A stretch of 64,000 nt of DNA, taken from JACMNW01 sp031406155 (GTDB lineage: Bacteria > Pseudomonadota > Alphaproteobacteria > Rhodobacterales > Rhodobacteraceae). How positions within the stretch are numbered: the first letter of the stretch is position 1; each line of letters starts with the position of its first letter. The DNA lies in contig JANOGW010000002.1 of assembly GCA_031406155.1 (NCBI GenBank), positions 1 through 64,000 on the forward strand. The letters run 5' to 3'. The translations under genes and the position numbers were made by a program. This document shows, piece by piece, positions 40,622 through 47,606 of the stretch. The notes under the pieces are model-generated. The model was not told the origin of the DNA and searched no databases. It saw nothing but the letters and a program-made list of their open reading frames with translations.

Positions 40622-41905
40622 ATGCCTGGCGTTGCCTTGACTGGAAGCCATATTCGCGAGCAGAGGGTGCAAAAGGGGGTGCGGCAGGCAGAACTTGCGG
40701 CGCGGGCCGGTATTTCGGCGTCTTATCTCAACCTGATCGAACACAACCGTCGCCGGGTCGGGGGCGAGGTGCTGGCGCGGCTGGCGGTTGCCTTGGATGT
40801 GGATGTGAAGGTGCTGGAAGGAGGCGCGCAGGACGGGCTGATTGACGACTTGAGTGCGGCCGTGGCCGTGGCCCCGACCGGCATTGCCGTCGAGGTGGAC
40901 CGGCTGGAGGAGTTTGCCGGCCGGTTTCCGGGCTGGGCCGCACTTTTGGCCACGCAGCACCGGCGCGGGGCACAACTGGAACGCGCGGTAGCCGCACTGA
41001 ACGACCGGATGTCGCACGATCCGCATTTGTCAGCGACGCTGCATGAGGTTCTGTCGGCGTTGAGTTCGGTGCGCTCGACTGCGGGCATTCTGGCGGACAC
41101 GGCCGATCTTGGCGCTGTGCGGCGTGCGCGGTTTCATGCGAACCTGCAAAGCGATGCCGAGCGGCTGGCTGTTGGAGCGCAGGCGCTGGTCGCCTATCTT
41201 GACGGCTCAGAGCGGCCGGATGAGACGATAGCCTCGCCGCAGGAGGAACTTGAGGCTTGGCTAGCCCTGTGGGGTTGGCAACTGGGCGAGGGCGAGGCGG
41301 GCAATGCCGCAGCGATTGAGGCCGAGATCCTCGGGCTGCCATCCGCGTCCGCGCGGGCGCTGGCGCGGGCATGGGTGGCGCAGGCCGCGCGCGACGCGAC
41401 CACCCTGCCGCTGGCCGCGTTTCGGTCGGCGCTGGTTGAGTTAGGCCCCGACCCCGCACTGTTGGCGGAGCGGTTCGGGGCGGACATGCTGGCGGTGTTT
41501 CGCAGGCTCGCCCTGCTGCCCGGTTCGCGGTTCGGGTTGGTGATTTGCGACGGGTCGGGCACGATGACGTTTCGCAAGGTGATCGACGGCTTTGCGGTGC
41601 CGCGTTTCGGGGCGGCGTGCCCGCTGTGGCCGATCTATACCGCGTTGTCGCGCCCGATGTCGGCAATTGCCGCGGTGGTGGAAACTGCGGGCCGGGTGCC
41701 GCAGCGCTTTGCGGTGCGCGCGATCTGTCAGGTGCGTCAGGCGGGTGGATTTGGCGGTGTCGAGTTGCGCGAGGCGGCGATGCTGATCTGGCCCGACGAA
41801 ACTGCCGGGCAGGCGGCTGTGCCGATCGGGTCAACCTGCCGGATCTGCGCCCGTACGAACTGTGCCGCGCGGCGTGAGCCATCGATCCTGTCAGAGGGAG
41901 TGTAA
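40622..41905 (+). CDS. Short-chain fatty-acyl regulator family protein (ScfR/RamB-like)
   Basis: The 427-residue XRE-type regulator has an N-terminal helix-turn-helix (about 9-62: IREQRVQKGVRQAELAARAG, ISASYLNLIEHNRRRVGGEV), a long helical middle and a C-terminal DUF2083-type domain ending in the cysteine cluster CRICARTNCAARREP. Family members control acetate and propionate assimilation genes, such as isocitrate lyase, in response to acyl-CoA intermediates. No such gene is adjacent here. ATG at 40622 follows GGGAGGAAATC, a strong ribosome-binding site. Confidence 0.86.
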   Translation: MPGVALTGSHIREQRVQKGVRQAELAARAGISASYLNLIEHNRRRVGGEVLARLAVALDVDVKVLEGGAQDGLIDDLSAAVAVAPTGIAVEVDRLEEFAGRFPGWAALLATQHRRGAQLERAVAALNDRMSHDPHLSATLHEVLSALSSVRSTAGILADTADLGAVRRARFHANLQSDAERLAVGAQALVAYLDGSERPDETIASPQEELEAWLALWGWQLGEGEAGNAAAIEAEILGLPSASARALARAWVAQAARDATTLPLAAFRSALVELGPDPALLAERFGADMLAVFRRLALLPGSRFGLVICDGSGTMTFRKVIDGFAVPRFGAACPLWPIYTALSRPMSAIAAVVETAGRVPQRFAVRAICQVRQAGGFGGVELREAAMLIWPDETAGQAAVPIGSTCRICARTNCAARREPSILSEGV

Positions 41906-41988
41906 TGAGCCTATCGTGGCGAATGGGCTTTTGACAGGGCGGCACTTTGGTCCGATAGTTTGCACACGGCGGCGGGGGGAGCGGCAAG

Positions 41989-42357
41989 ATGGGGCAGCAT
42001 GTGCTGTTGATAGAGGACGAGCCCAATATCGCAGAGGCGATCCGTTTCGTGCTTGAACGTGACGGCTGGCGGGTGTCGGTGTTGGCGCATGGAACAACCG
42101 CTGTGGCCGAAGTAGCGCGGTTGCGGCCCGATCTGGTGATCCTTGATCTGATGTTGCCGGGCCTCAGCGGGCTGGAGATCGTGACATTGCTGCGGGCCGA
42201 CCGCGTGACCCAAGCGCTGCCGGTCATGATGTTGACGGCAAAAGGTTTGGCGCGGGACCGCGAGGCGGCGACCCGCGCCGGGGTCAGCCTGTTCATGACA
42301 AAGCCCTTTGCCAACGCCGAGATCGTGGCACAGGCCCGCGCGCTGATCGGGCTATGA
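41989..42357 (+). CDS. Single-domain response regulator
   Basis: The 122-residue CheY-like receiver has all key residues: acidic pair D10/E11, phosphoacceptor D53 (LVILDLMLPG), T83 and K105 (MTKPF). It has no output domain. The next gene overlaps by four bases, and the transporter-kinase gene follows that, so it is the probable phosphorylation partner of that kinase. Signalling must pass to another protein by binding or phosphotransfer. Confidence 0.9.
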   Translation: MGQHVLLIEDEPNIAEAIRFVLERDGWRVSVLAHGTTAVAEVARLRPDLVILDLMLPGLSGLEIVTLLRADRVTQALPVMMLTAKGLARDREAATRAGVSLFMTKPFANAEIVAQARALIGL

Positions 42358-42674
42358 GACGTCCACGCCCACGCGCGCCTCTGTTCCTGCCGCGCCCGGA
42401 TTATCGCCGACGCCGGTTGGTGGATGCAGCCAGATTGCTGCCGGTACTGGGCGGATTCCTAGTGCTGCTGCCGATCCTGTGGGTGCGGGCGGATGCGCCG
42501 TCAGGAGGTACCGCGCGTGACGGGATTTACCTTTTCGTGATCTGGGCCGTGCTGGTGGGTGCCGCAGCCCTGCTTGCAAACCGTCTGGACGACATCGCGG
42601 ACGACGATACCGTGCCCGAGGGCGACGCTGACACGTCCGATACCGGCGCTGCCGGTTCAGGGGGCGACGCCTGA
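42354..42674 (+). CDS. Small two-helix membrane protein linked to the transporter-kinase
   Basis: The 106-residue protein has a basic, proline-rich start (MRRPRPRAPLFLPRPDYRRR), two hydrophobic segments (about 27-45 and 58-76) and an acidic Asp/Gly-rich tail. Its start overlaps the response regulator (ATGA), and its stop lies one base before the kinase ATG, so it is translated together with both. It could be an accessory subunit of the symporter-like sensor. No family was recognised. Confidence 0.75.
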   Translation: MRRPRPRAPLFLPRPDYRRRRLVDAARLLPVLGGFLVLLPILWVRADAPSGGTARDGIYLFVIWAVLVGAAALLANRLDDIADDDTVPEGDADTSDTGAAGSGGDA

Positions 42675-42675
42675 G

Positions 42676-45366
42676 ATGCCCTTCAATGTGCTGGTTCTAA
42701 GCTGCTTTACCTACGTCTTCTTTCTGTTCCTCGTCGCTTATCTGGTGGAACGCCGCGCGGCACGAGGGCGGGTTGCATGGCTGAGATCACCCCTAGTCTA
42801 CACCCTGTCGCTGTCGATCTACTGCACGGCGTGGACATTTTACGGTGCGGTCGGCTATGCCGCGCGCTCGGGGCTCGAGTTTTTGGCAATCTATCTGGGG
42901 CCAACGCTGGTCTTTGTCGGCTGGTGGTGGGTGCTGCGCAAGCTGGTCCGTATTGGCCGCAAGCACCGCGTTACCTCGATCGGCGATCTGATTTCGTCGC
43001 GTTACGGAAAATCCAATCTGCTGGGGGTGATCGTGACGGTGATGGCGGTGGTCGCGGCCACGCCCTACATCGCGTTGCAATTGCAATCGGTGACGCTGTC
43101 GTTCGGGGTGTTCGCGTCTGACACGCCCGAAGGTTGGGCTTTGCCGGACCGCAACGCCACGGCGTTCTGGGTGGCGGTGGGACTTGCGCTGTTCACCGTG
43201 CTGTTCGGCACCCGCAATCTGGATGCCAAGGAGCAGCACCACGGTGTGGTTACCGCCATCGCGGTGGAGGCGGTGGTGAAGCTGATCGCCTTGCTGGCGG
43301 TCGGAATATTCGTGGTCTGGGGTCTGGCTGATGGCCCCGCAGATATCGTGGCGCGGATCGACGCCTCGAAGATCGCTGATCTGGATTTGCAGCCGGGGCG
43401 CTGGTTCGGCGTCATCTTTCTGGCCGGGGCGGCAGTGATCTGCCTGCCACGGATGTTTCAGGTGCTGGTGGTCGAGGACGGGGACGAGCGGCATCTGGCG
43501 CGCGCCAGTTGGGCGTTTCCGCTGTATCTGTTCGCAATGAGCCTGTTCATCGTGCCGATTGCAGTGTTGGGGCTGGAACGGCTGCCCGCCGGATCGAACC
43601 CCGATATGTTCGTGCTGACGCTGCCGTTGTCTGCCGGTCAGGGCGGGCTTGCCATGCTGGCCTTTCTGGGCGGGTTTTCCAGTGCCACCTCGATGGTCAT
43701 CATCGAGGCGATCGCGCTTTCGACCATGGTATCGAACCATATCGTGATGCCGCTATGGCTGCGGCTGCGCCCACAAACGGCGGTGTCGGGAGATTTGCGG
43801 CTGATCGTGCTGCTGGCGCGGCGGGTGTCGATTGCCGGTGTGCTGGCGCTGGGCTATGGCTATTTCCGGCTTTCGGGGGGGGCGGGGGCGCTGGCTGCCA
43901 TCGGGCTGATCTCATTCGCAGGTGTGGCGCAGGTGTTACCGGCGATGCTGGGTGGCATCTTCTGGCGTGGTGCCACGCGGGTCGGGGCGGCGGCGGGCCT
44001 GAGCATCGGCTTTGCGACATGGGCCTACTCGATGTATCTTCCATCTTTCGGGCCGGACGCGGTGATATCGGCGCAGGTGTTTGCCGAGGGTCCGTTTGGC
44101 ATGGGCTGGCTGCGCCCACAGGCCTTGTTTGGTGTAGCGGGGATCGATCCGTTGCTGCATGCGGTGTTCTGGTCGATGGTGCTGAACACCGGGGCCTTCA
44201 TTGCGGGGTCATTGCTGACCTTTCCGGGGCCGGAAGAACGTCTGCAAGGGGCTGCATTCGTCAATGTGTTCGAGGCCGACAATGCCGGGCCGCGGCCTTG
44301 GGCGCGGGGCCAGGCAGAGCCCGAGGCGCTGCTGGTGATGACACAGCGTATTCTGGGTGATGCGGCCTTGGGCCTGTTTGCAACCGAGGCCAAGGCACAG
44401 GGCAAGGAGGGCTACCTGCCCGATGCCAGCCCCGAATTTGTCGAACGACTGGAACGGCGGCTGGCGGGGTCGGTCGGGGCGGCAACTGCACATGCCATGA
44501 TCAGCGAACTAGTGGGGCGTGACCGCATATCCGTTGAGGATCTGATGGCAGTGGCCAACGAAACGGCGCAGATCATGGAATACTCCGGGCGGCTGGAAGC
44601 GCAGCAGACCCAGTTGTCGCGCACCGCCGGGGCGCTTCGGGAAGCGAATGAGAAATTGACGCAAGTCTCGGTGCAAAAGGACGCCTTTCTCAGCCAGATC
44701 AGCCATGAGCTGCGCACGCCGATGACGTCGATCCGGGCGTTTTCCGAACTATTGATGGAGGGCGACGCGCCGCCGCAAACGGTGGCAGCGCAGGCCGGTA
44801 TCATCAACGCCGAGGCGATCCGCCTGACGCGGTTGCTGGATGACCTTCTGGATCTGAGCGTGTTGGAAAACGGGTCGGTGCAGCTCGATGTCGGGTTGGC
44901 CAGCCTGCGCAAGATGATCGACCGGGCGCTGGTTGCGGCGGGCAATGTGCGCCCCGAGCGCAGCTTTGTCATCGATCGCGATCCGCTGGCCGAGGATGTG
45001 TTCCTGCGCACCGATGCCGACCGTCTGGTGCAGGTGTTCATCAACCTGATTTCCAATGCTCGGAAGTATTGCGATGCGGCAGCACCGCGCCTGAAGATTG
45101 CCGTGCGTCAGAAGGGTGGGCGGGTGACGGTGGATTTCATCGATAACGGAACGGCACTGCCGAAAGCCAGCCGGGCGTTGATCTTTGAGAAATTCGCGCG
45201 GTTGAGCGATCCGTCACGGGCGGGCGGGGCTGGGCTCGGGCTGGCGATCAGCCGCGAGGTGATGGCCAATCTTGGCGGCAACATCGGGTATCTGCCCGGG
45301 CAAGGCGGGCCCGCGTTCCGCGTGACGCTGCCCTTGCATCTGGTCACGGATGCCAGCCGCGGTTAA
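42676..45366 (+). CDS. Solute:sodium symporter-histidine kinase fusion (CbrA-like)
   Basis: The 896-residue protein has about 13 transmembrane segments over residues 1-510 forming an SLC5-type symporter domain (GYAARSGLEFLAIYLGPTLV, KHRVTSIGDLISSRYGKSNL, FLGGFSSATSMVIIEAIALS). A linker and coiled coil lead to a kinase core with H-box QISHELRTPMTSIRAFSEL (His677), N-box NLISNARKY, and G boxes DNGTALP and GGAGLGLAIS. Such proteins couple solute transport or sensing to phosphorylation. The receiver gene at 41989 is the likely partner. The sensed solute is unknown. Confidence 0.92.
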   Translation: MPFNVLVLSCFTYVFFLFLVAYLVERRAARGRVAWLRSPLVYTLSLSIYCTAWTFYGAVGYAARSGLEFLAIYLGPTLVFVGWWWVLRKLVRIGRKHRVTSIGDLISSRYGKSNLLGVIVTVMAVVAATPYIALQLQSVTLSFGVFASDTPEGWALPDRNATAFWVAVGLALFTVLFGTRNLDAKEQHHGVVTAIAVEAVVKLIALLAVGIFVVWGLADGPADIVARIDASKIADLDLQPGRWFGVIFLAGAAVICLPRMFQVLVVEDGDERHLARASWAFPLYLFAMSLFIVPIAVLGLERLPAGSNPDMFVLTLPLSAGQGGLAMLAFLGGFSSATSMVIIEAIALSTMVSNHIVMPLWLRLRPQTAVSGDLRLIVLLARRVSIAGVLALGYGYFRLSGGAGALAAIGLISFAGVAQVLPAMLGGIFWRGATRVGAAAGLSIGFATWAYSMYLPSFGPDAVISAQVFAEGPFGMGWLRPQALFGVAGIDPLLHAVFWSMVLNTGAFIAGSLLTFPGPEERLQGAAFVNVFEADNAGPRPWARGQAEPEALLVMTQRILGDAALGLFATEAKAQGKEGYLPDASPEFVERLERRLAGSVGAATAHAMISELVGRDRISVEDLMAVANETAQIMEYSGRLEAQQTQLSRTAGALREANEKLTQVSVQKDAFLSQISHELRTPMTSIRAFSELLMEGDAPPQTVAAQAGIINAEAIRLTRLLDDLLDLSVLENGSVQLDVGLASLRKMIDRALVAAGNVRPERSFVIDRDPLAEDVFLRTDADRLVQVFINLISNARKYCDAAAPRLKIAVRQKGGRVTVDFIDNGTALPKASRALIFEKFARLSDPSRAGGAGLGLAISREVMANLGGNIGYLPGQGGPAFRVTLPLHLVTDASRG

Positions 45367-45448
45367 CGGATTGGCAACGGCTTTGCGGCAATGATTGGCG
45401 TATTCAACTGCGACAGGAATGTGCTGCGTGGCCGGTTTGGAAGATACC

Positions 45449-46399
45449 ATGATGAGCGACGACAGAGTCTTGCGGCGCAAGGTGGCGTCTGCTGCGGCGG
45501 CGGTTGCACAGGGCGGCCCGGGGGCCGAACGCCCGTGGCGCGTGGTTCTGGCGCGGGCCGCGCGTGATGCGATGGAATTGGGGTTGGAAGTGACGCGGCT
45601 TGACCAGTTGCGCGCGTCGCTGACCGAATTGCTGGATCTGCCGCAGGACCGCGCCTTTATCGCGGTGCTGGAAGGACCTGCCGAGGGGCTGGGACTGCTG
45701 TCGATATCTGGGCCGTTGCTGGCTGCGATGACGGAAAAGCAGACCATCGGCCGGGTGTCGGCGCTGGCGCCTGCACCGCGCAAGCCGACCCGAACCGACG
45801 CCGTGATGGTGGCGGGGTTCGTTGACGCAGCCCTTGCCGGGCTGGAGGTTGCGCTGGCGGACGAGGCTGATCTGATCTGGGCTGGCGGGTTTCGCTATGC
45901 ATCATTCCTCGATGATCCGCGCCCGCTGGGATTATTGCTGGAAGACATCGCCTACCGGGTGCTGTTAGCCGAAGTTTCGGTCGAAGGCGGCACAAGAGTG
46001 GGCCAGATACTGATGGCACTGCCCGCTGCGGGGCGGGGCAAGCGGCCGCGATCCAGCGCGCAGATGCTGCCGGAGGCGGTGGCGGGCCAGGCCTTCACCG
46101 CCGATCTGGCCGGACAGATAGAAGCGGCGCATTGCGTGTTGCATATGGTGATCCATCGATTGACCTGCCCCCTGTCTGCGGTGATGAACTTGCGGGTTGG
46201 CGACGTCTTGCCGTTGGGGCTGGCGTCGGTCGACTGTATTGGGATGGAGGGTCTGGACGGCCTGAACGTGGCCGAAGGCAGGCTTGGTCAGAATCGGGGC
46301 ATGCGCGCAGTGCGCCTGACGCAGCCTGCAAGTGTCGCAGCGCCACCTACACCTGCAAGCCATGACGTCATCGAAATGCAGTTGGCGGCGACCGGGTAG
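45449..46399 (+). CDS. FliM/FliN-like (SpoA domain) flagellar motor switch protein
   Basis: The 316-residue protein contains a FliM-like middle domain (GPLLAAMTEKQTIGRVSALA, PTRTDAVMVAGFVDAALAGL) and a C-terminal SpoA/FliN domain (VLHMVIHRLTCPLSAVMNLR followed by VGDVLPLG). These domains form the C ring that switches flagellar rotation or, in relatives, the type III secretion cytoplasmic ring. No other flagellar gene lies in this window. GGAAG precedes the ATG at 45449; an in-frame ATG at 45395 would add 18 residues. Confidence 0.78.
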   Translation: MMSDDRVLRRKVASAAAAVAQGGPGAERPWRVVLARAARDAMELGLEVTRLDQLRASLTELLDLPQDRAFIAVLEGPAEGLGLLSISGPLLAAMTEKQTIGRVSALAPAPRKPTRTDAVMVAGFVDAALAGLEVALADEADLIWAGGFRYASFLDDPRPLGLLLEDIAYRVLLAEVSVEGGTRVGQILMALPAAGRGKRPRSSAQMLPEAVAGQAFTADLAGQIEAAHCVLHMVIHRLTCPLSAVMNLRVGDVLPLGLASVDCIGMEGLDGLNVAEGRLGQNRGMRAVRLTQPASVAAPPTPASHDVIEMQLAATG

Positions 46400-46673
46400 A
46401 GTGCTGGGCCGGCGACGGGCATATTGTGCACCGAAAGCCTGGAACAGCGCGCGCATAAGGACCCGGCGTCTATGCATTATTGCAAATCGTGTTCCTTCGC
46501 GCCCAACCGCGTATCAGCCCTTTCAGGTGTTCTTCGCTTGCGGGTGAGTGAAGAATGCCCGTAAGGGCGCTTGAGCGCATGCTCTGGTCTGGAACATAGC
46601 CAAGCGGGCTTAAGCGTGTCCGACAAAAGCTGGAACCGGTTTGGTCGAAAGAAAAGCATAAAATCAAAAGGCC
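46400..46673. other. Intergenic region with an interspersed repeat-like segment
   Basis: No gene is evident over these 274 bases. The segment around 46612-46665 (GTGTCCGACAAAAGCTGGAA, then CCGGTTTGGTCGAAAG) has the look of an interspersed intergenic repeat, with partially self-complementary ACCGGTTT. I could not compare it with the rest of the genome. Confidence 0.3.
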
Positions 46674-46713
46674 AGGGTCTGTCTGGCGATACTTTGATCG
46701 CCAGACAGACCCT
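46674..46713. terminator. Perfect 17-bp hairpin terminator overlapping a stop codon
   Basis: AGGGTCTGTCTGGCGAT (46674-46690) and ATCGCCAGACAGACCCT (46697-46713) pair without mismatch around a six-base loop. On the minus strand TTTTGATTTTATG follows, so it terminates the TIGR01244 gene; its stop codon (46712-46714) lies in the stem. Confidence 0.78.
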
Positions 46714-47140
46714 AAGTCTTGCTTGCCAGCGCGTCGATCTGACCACGCAGCCCTTCAAGTTGATAGCCAAAGCGGGCGGGCAGTCCGATCAAGTTGTCAG
46801 TCGGCATCCGGCCGGCATTTGCCAGCGCCCAGACGACCGACGACCGGTTGCCCGAGGCGCAGTAGGCAAACACCGGGCCGTCTGCTGCGGCAATCGCCGC
46901 CGCCTGTGCTTCAACATTCGCGTCAGTCATGGCACCTCCGATGACCGGGTTTCGCACATAGGTCAGGCCAAGTGCCTGTGCGGCGGTCTGCATGTGGGTA
47001 TGATGCAGATGCGGCGGAATTTCCGCATCGGGGCGGTTGTTGATGATGGTGGTGTAGCCTGCGGCCTTGATAGCGGGCAGGTCTTCCAGCGCGATCTGGG
47101 GCGAGACGGCATAGGTGGGCATGATGGCGCGGATATCCAT
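46712..47140 (-). CDS. TIGR01244-family (DUF442) sulfur-transferase/phosphatase-like protein
   Basis: The 142-residue protein belongs to the beta-lactamase-hydrolase-like phosphatase (BLH N-domain) family: AVSPQIALEDLPAIKAAGYT, INNRPDAEIP and the active-site loop YCASGNRSSVVWA (C94, R99) of cysteine-phosphatase/rhodanese folds. In Rhodobacterales these genes cluster with persulfide dioxygenase and YeeE/YedE genes for sulfide oxidation; here only decayed fragments of those precede it. AAGGAGCC precedes ATG. Confidence 0.88.
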   Translation of the reverse strand: MDIRAIMPTYAVSPQIALEDLPAIKAAGYTTIINNRPDAEIPPHLHHTHMQTAAQALGLTYVRNPVIGGAMTDANVEAQAAAIAAADGPVFAYCASGNRSSVVWALANAGRMPTDNLIGLPARFGYQLEGLRGQIDALASKT

Positions 47141-47152
47141 AAGGGCTCCTTC

Positions 47153-47290
47153 TCAGGCCGGGCGGTCGATCAGACGGCAAAACACCGCTGCGCCAAACAT
47201 ACCCGCCGGCACTGCAGATAGAAAGACAACTCTGCTTGCGTCGCCAAAACCGGCTGATGCGGGGTGGGGGCAAAGCCTGACCAAGGCGCA
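47153..47290 (-). pseudogene. C-terminal fragment of a YeeE/YedE-type transporter gene
   Basis: The minus-strand frame encodes ALVRLCPHPASAGFGDASRV and VFLSAVPAGMFGAAVFCRLI before a stop, closely resembling the final helices of YeeE/YedE sulfur-transport proteins (typically GLCPGPALAGLG and VFLxAMxAGM). The second CPGP motif has become CPHPAS. No upstream part of a transporter remains. It lies 12 bases before the TIGR01244 gene in the same orientation. Confidence 0.6.
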
Positions 47291-47334
47291 TTCTACCAAG
47301 GGATGCCCGACGCCATCATGAAGATGCGCCTGTC

Positions 47335-47565
47335 CGTCGGCAGACGGTGCCAAGATATGGTAAGACAAAGGCATCGCGGGCATCGGTCGCGCAGCCGGTC
47401 ACATCGGCCAGCCAGCCGGGTGTGTGCAGTTGAAGGCCAGGCATTGTGCCGATGTGAAATAGATCGCCATCGGGTGACAACCGATCAGATCGCGGGCCGC
47501 CCCGATCTGACCTGATACTTTTGCCGAGCGTGGTTTGTACGCCTGTGATGTGCTTGCCAAGCGTC
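47335..47565 (-). pseudogene. Fragment of a persulfide-dioxygenase-like MBL-fold gene
   Basis: The minus-strand frame encodes HITGVQTTLGKSI, DRLSPDGDLFHIGTMPGLQL, HTPGWLADVTGCATDARDAF and LPYLGTVCRR, in the order found in ETHE1-like persulfide dioxygenases (HITxVQ, FDRLFxDGDxFxIG, HTPGHTxADVTY, DTLFMPDYGTAR). The HTPGH histidine is lost and the N-terminal HxHxDH part is missing. It is followed by the YeeE/YedE fragment and the intact TIGR01244 gene in the same direction. Confidence 0.58.
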
Positions 47566-47606
47566 CGGGATTTGCTGCTAAGGTGCCCCGAAGGAGACTC
47601 GCTTTG

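Noticed and set aside
40417..40623. A 68-codon minus-strand frame divergent from scfR
   Set aside because: No ribosome-binding site precedes either possible ATG, the frame ends in the AT hairpin, and no family is recognisable. Left as intergenic.
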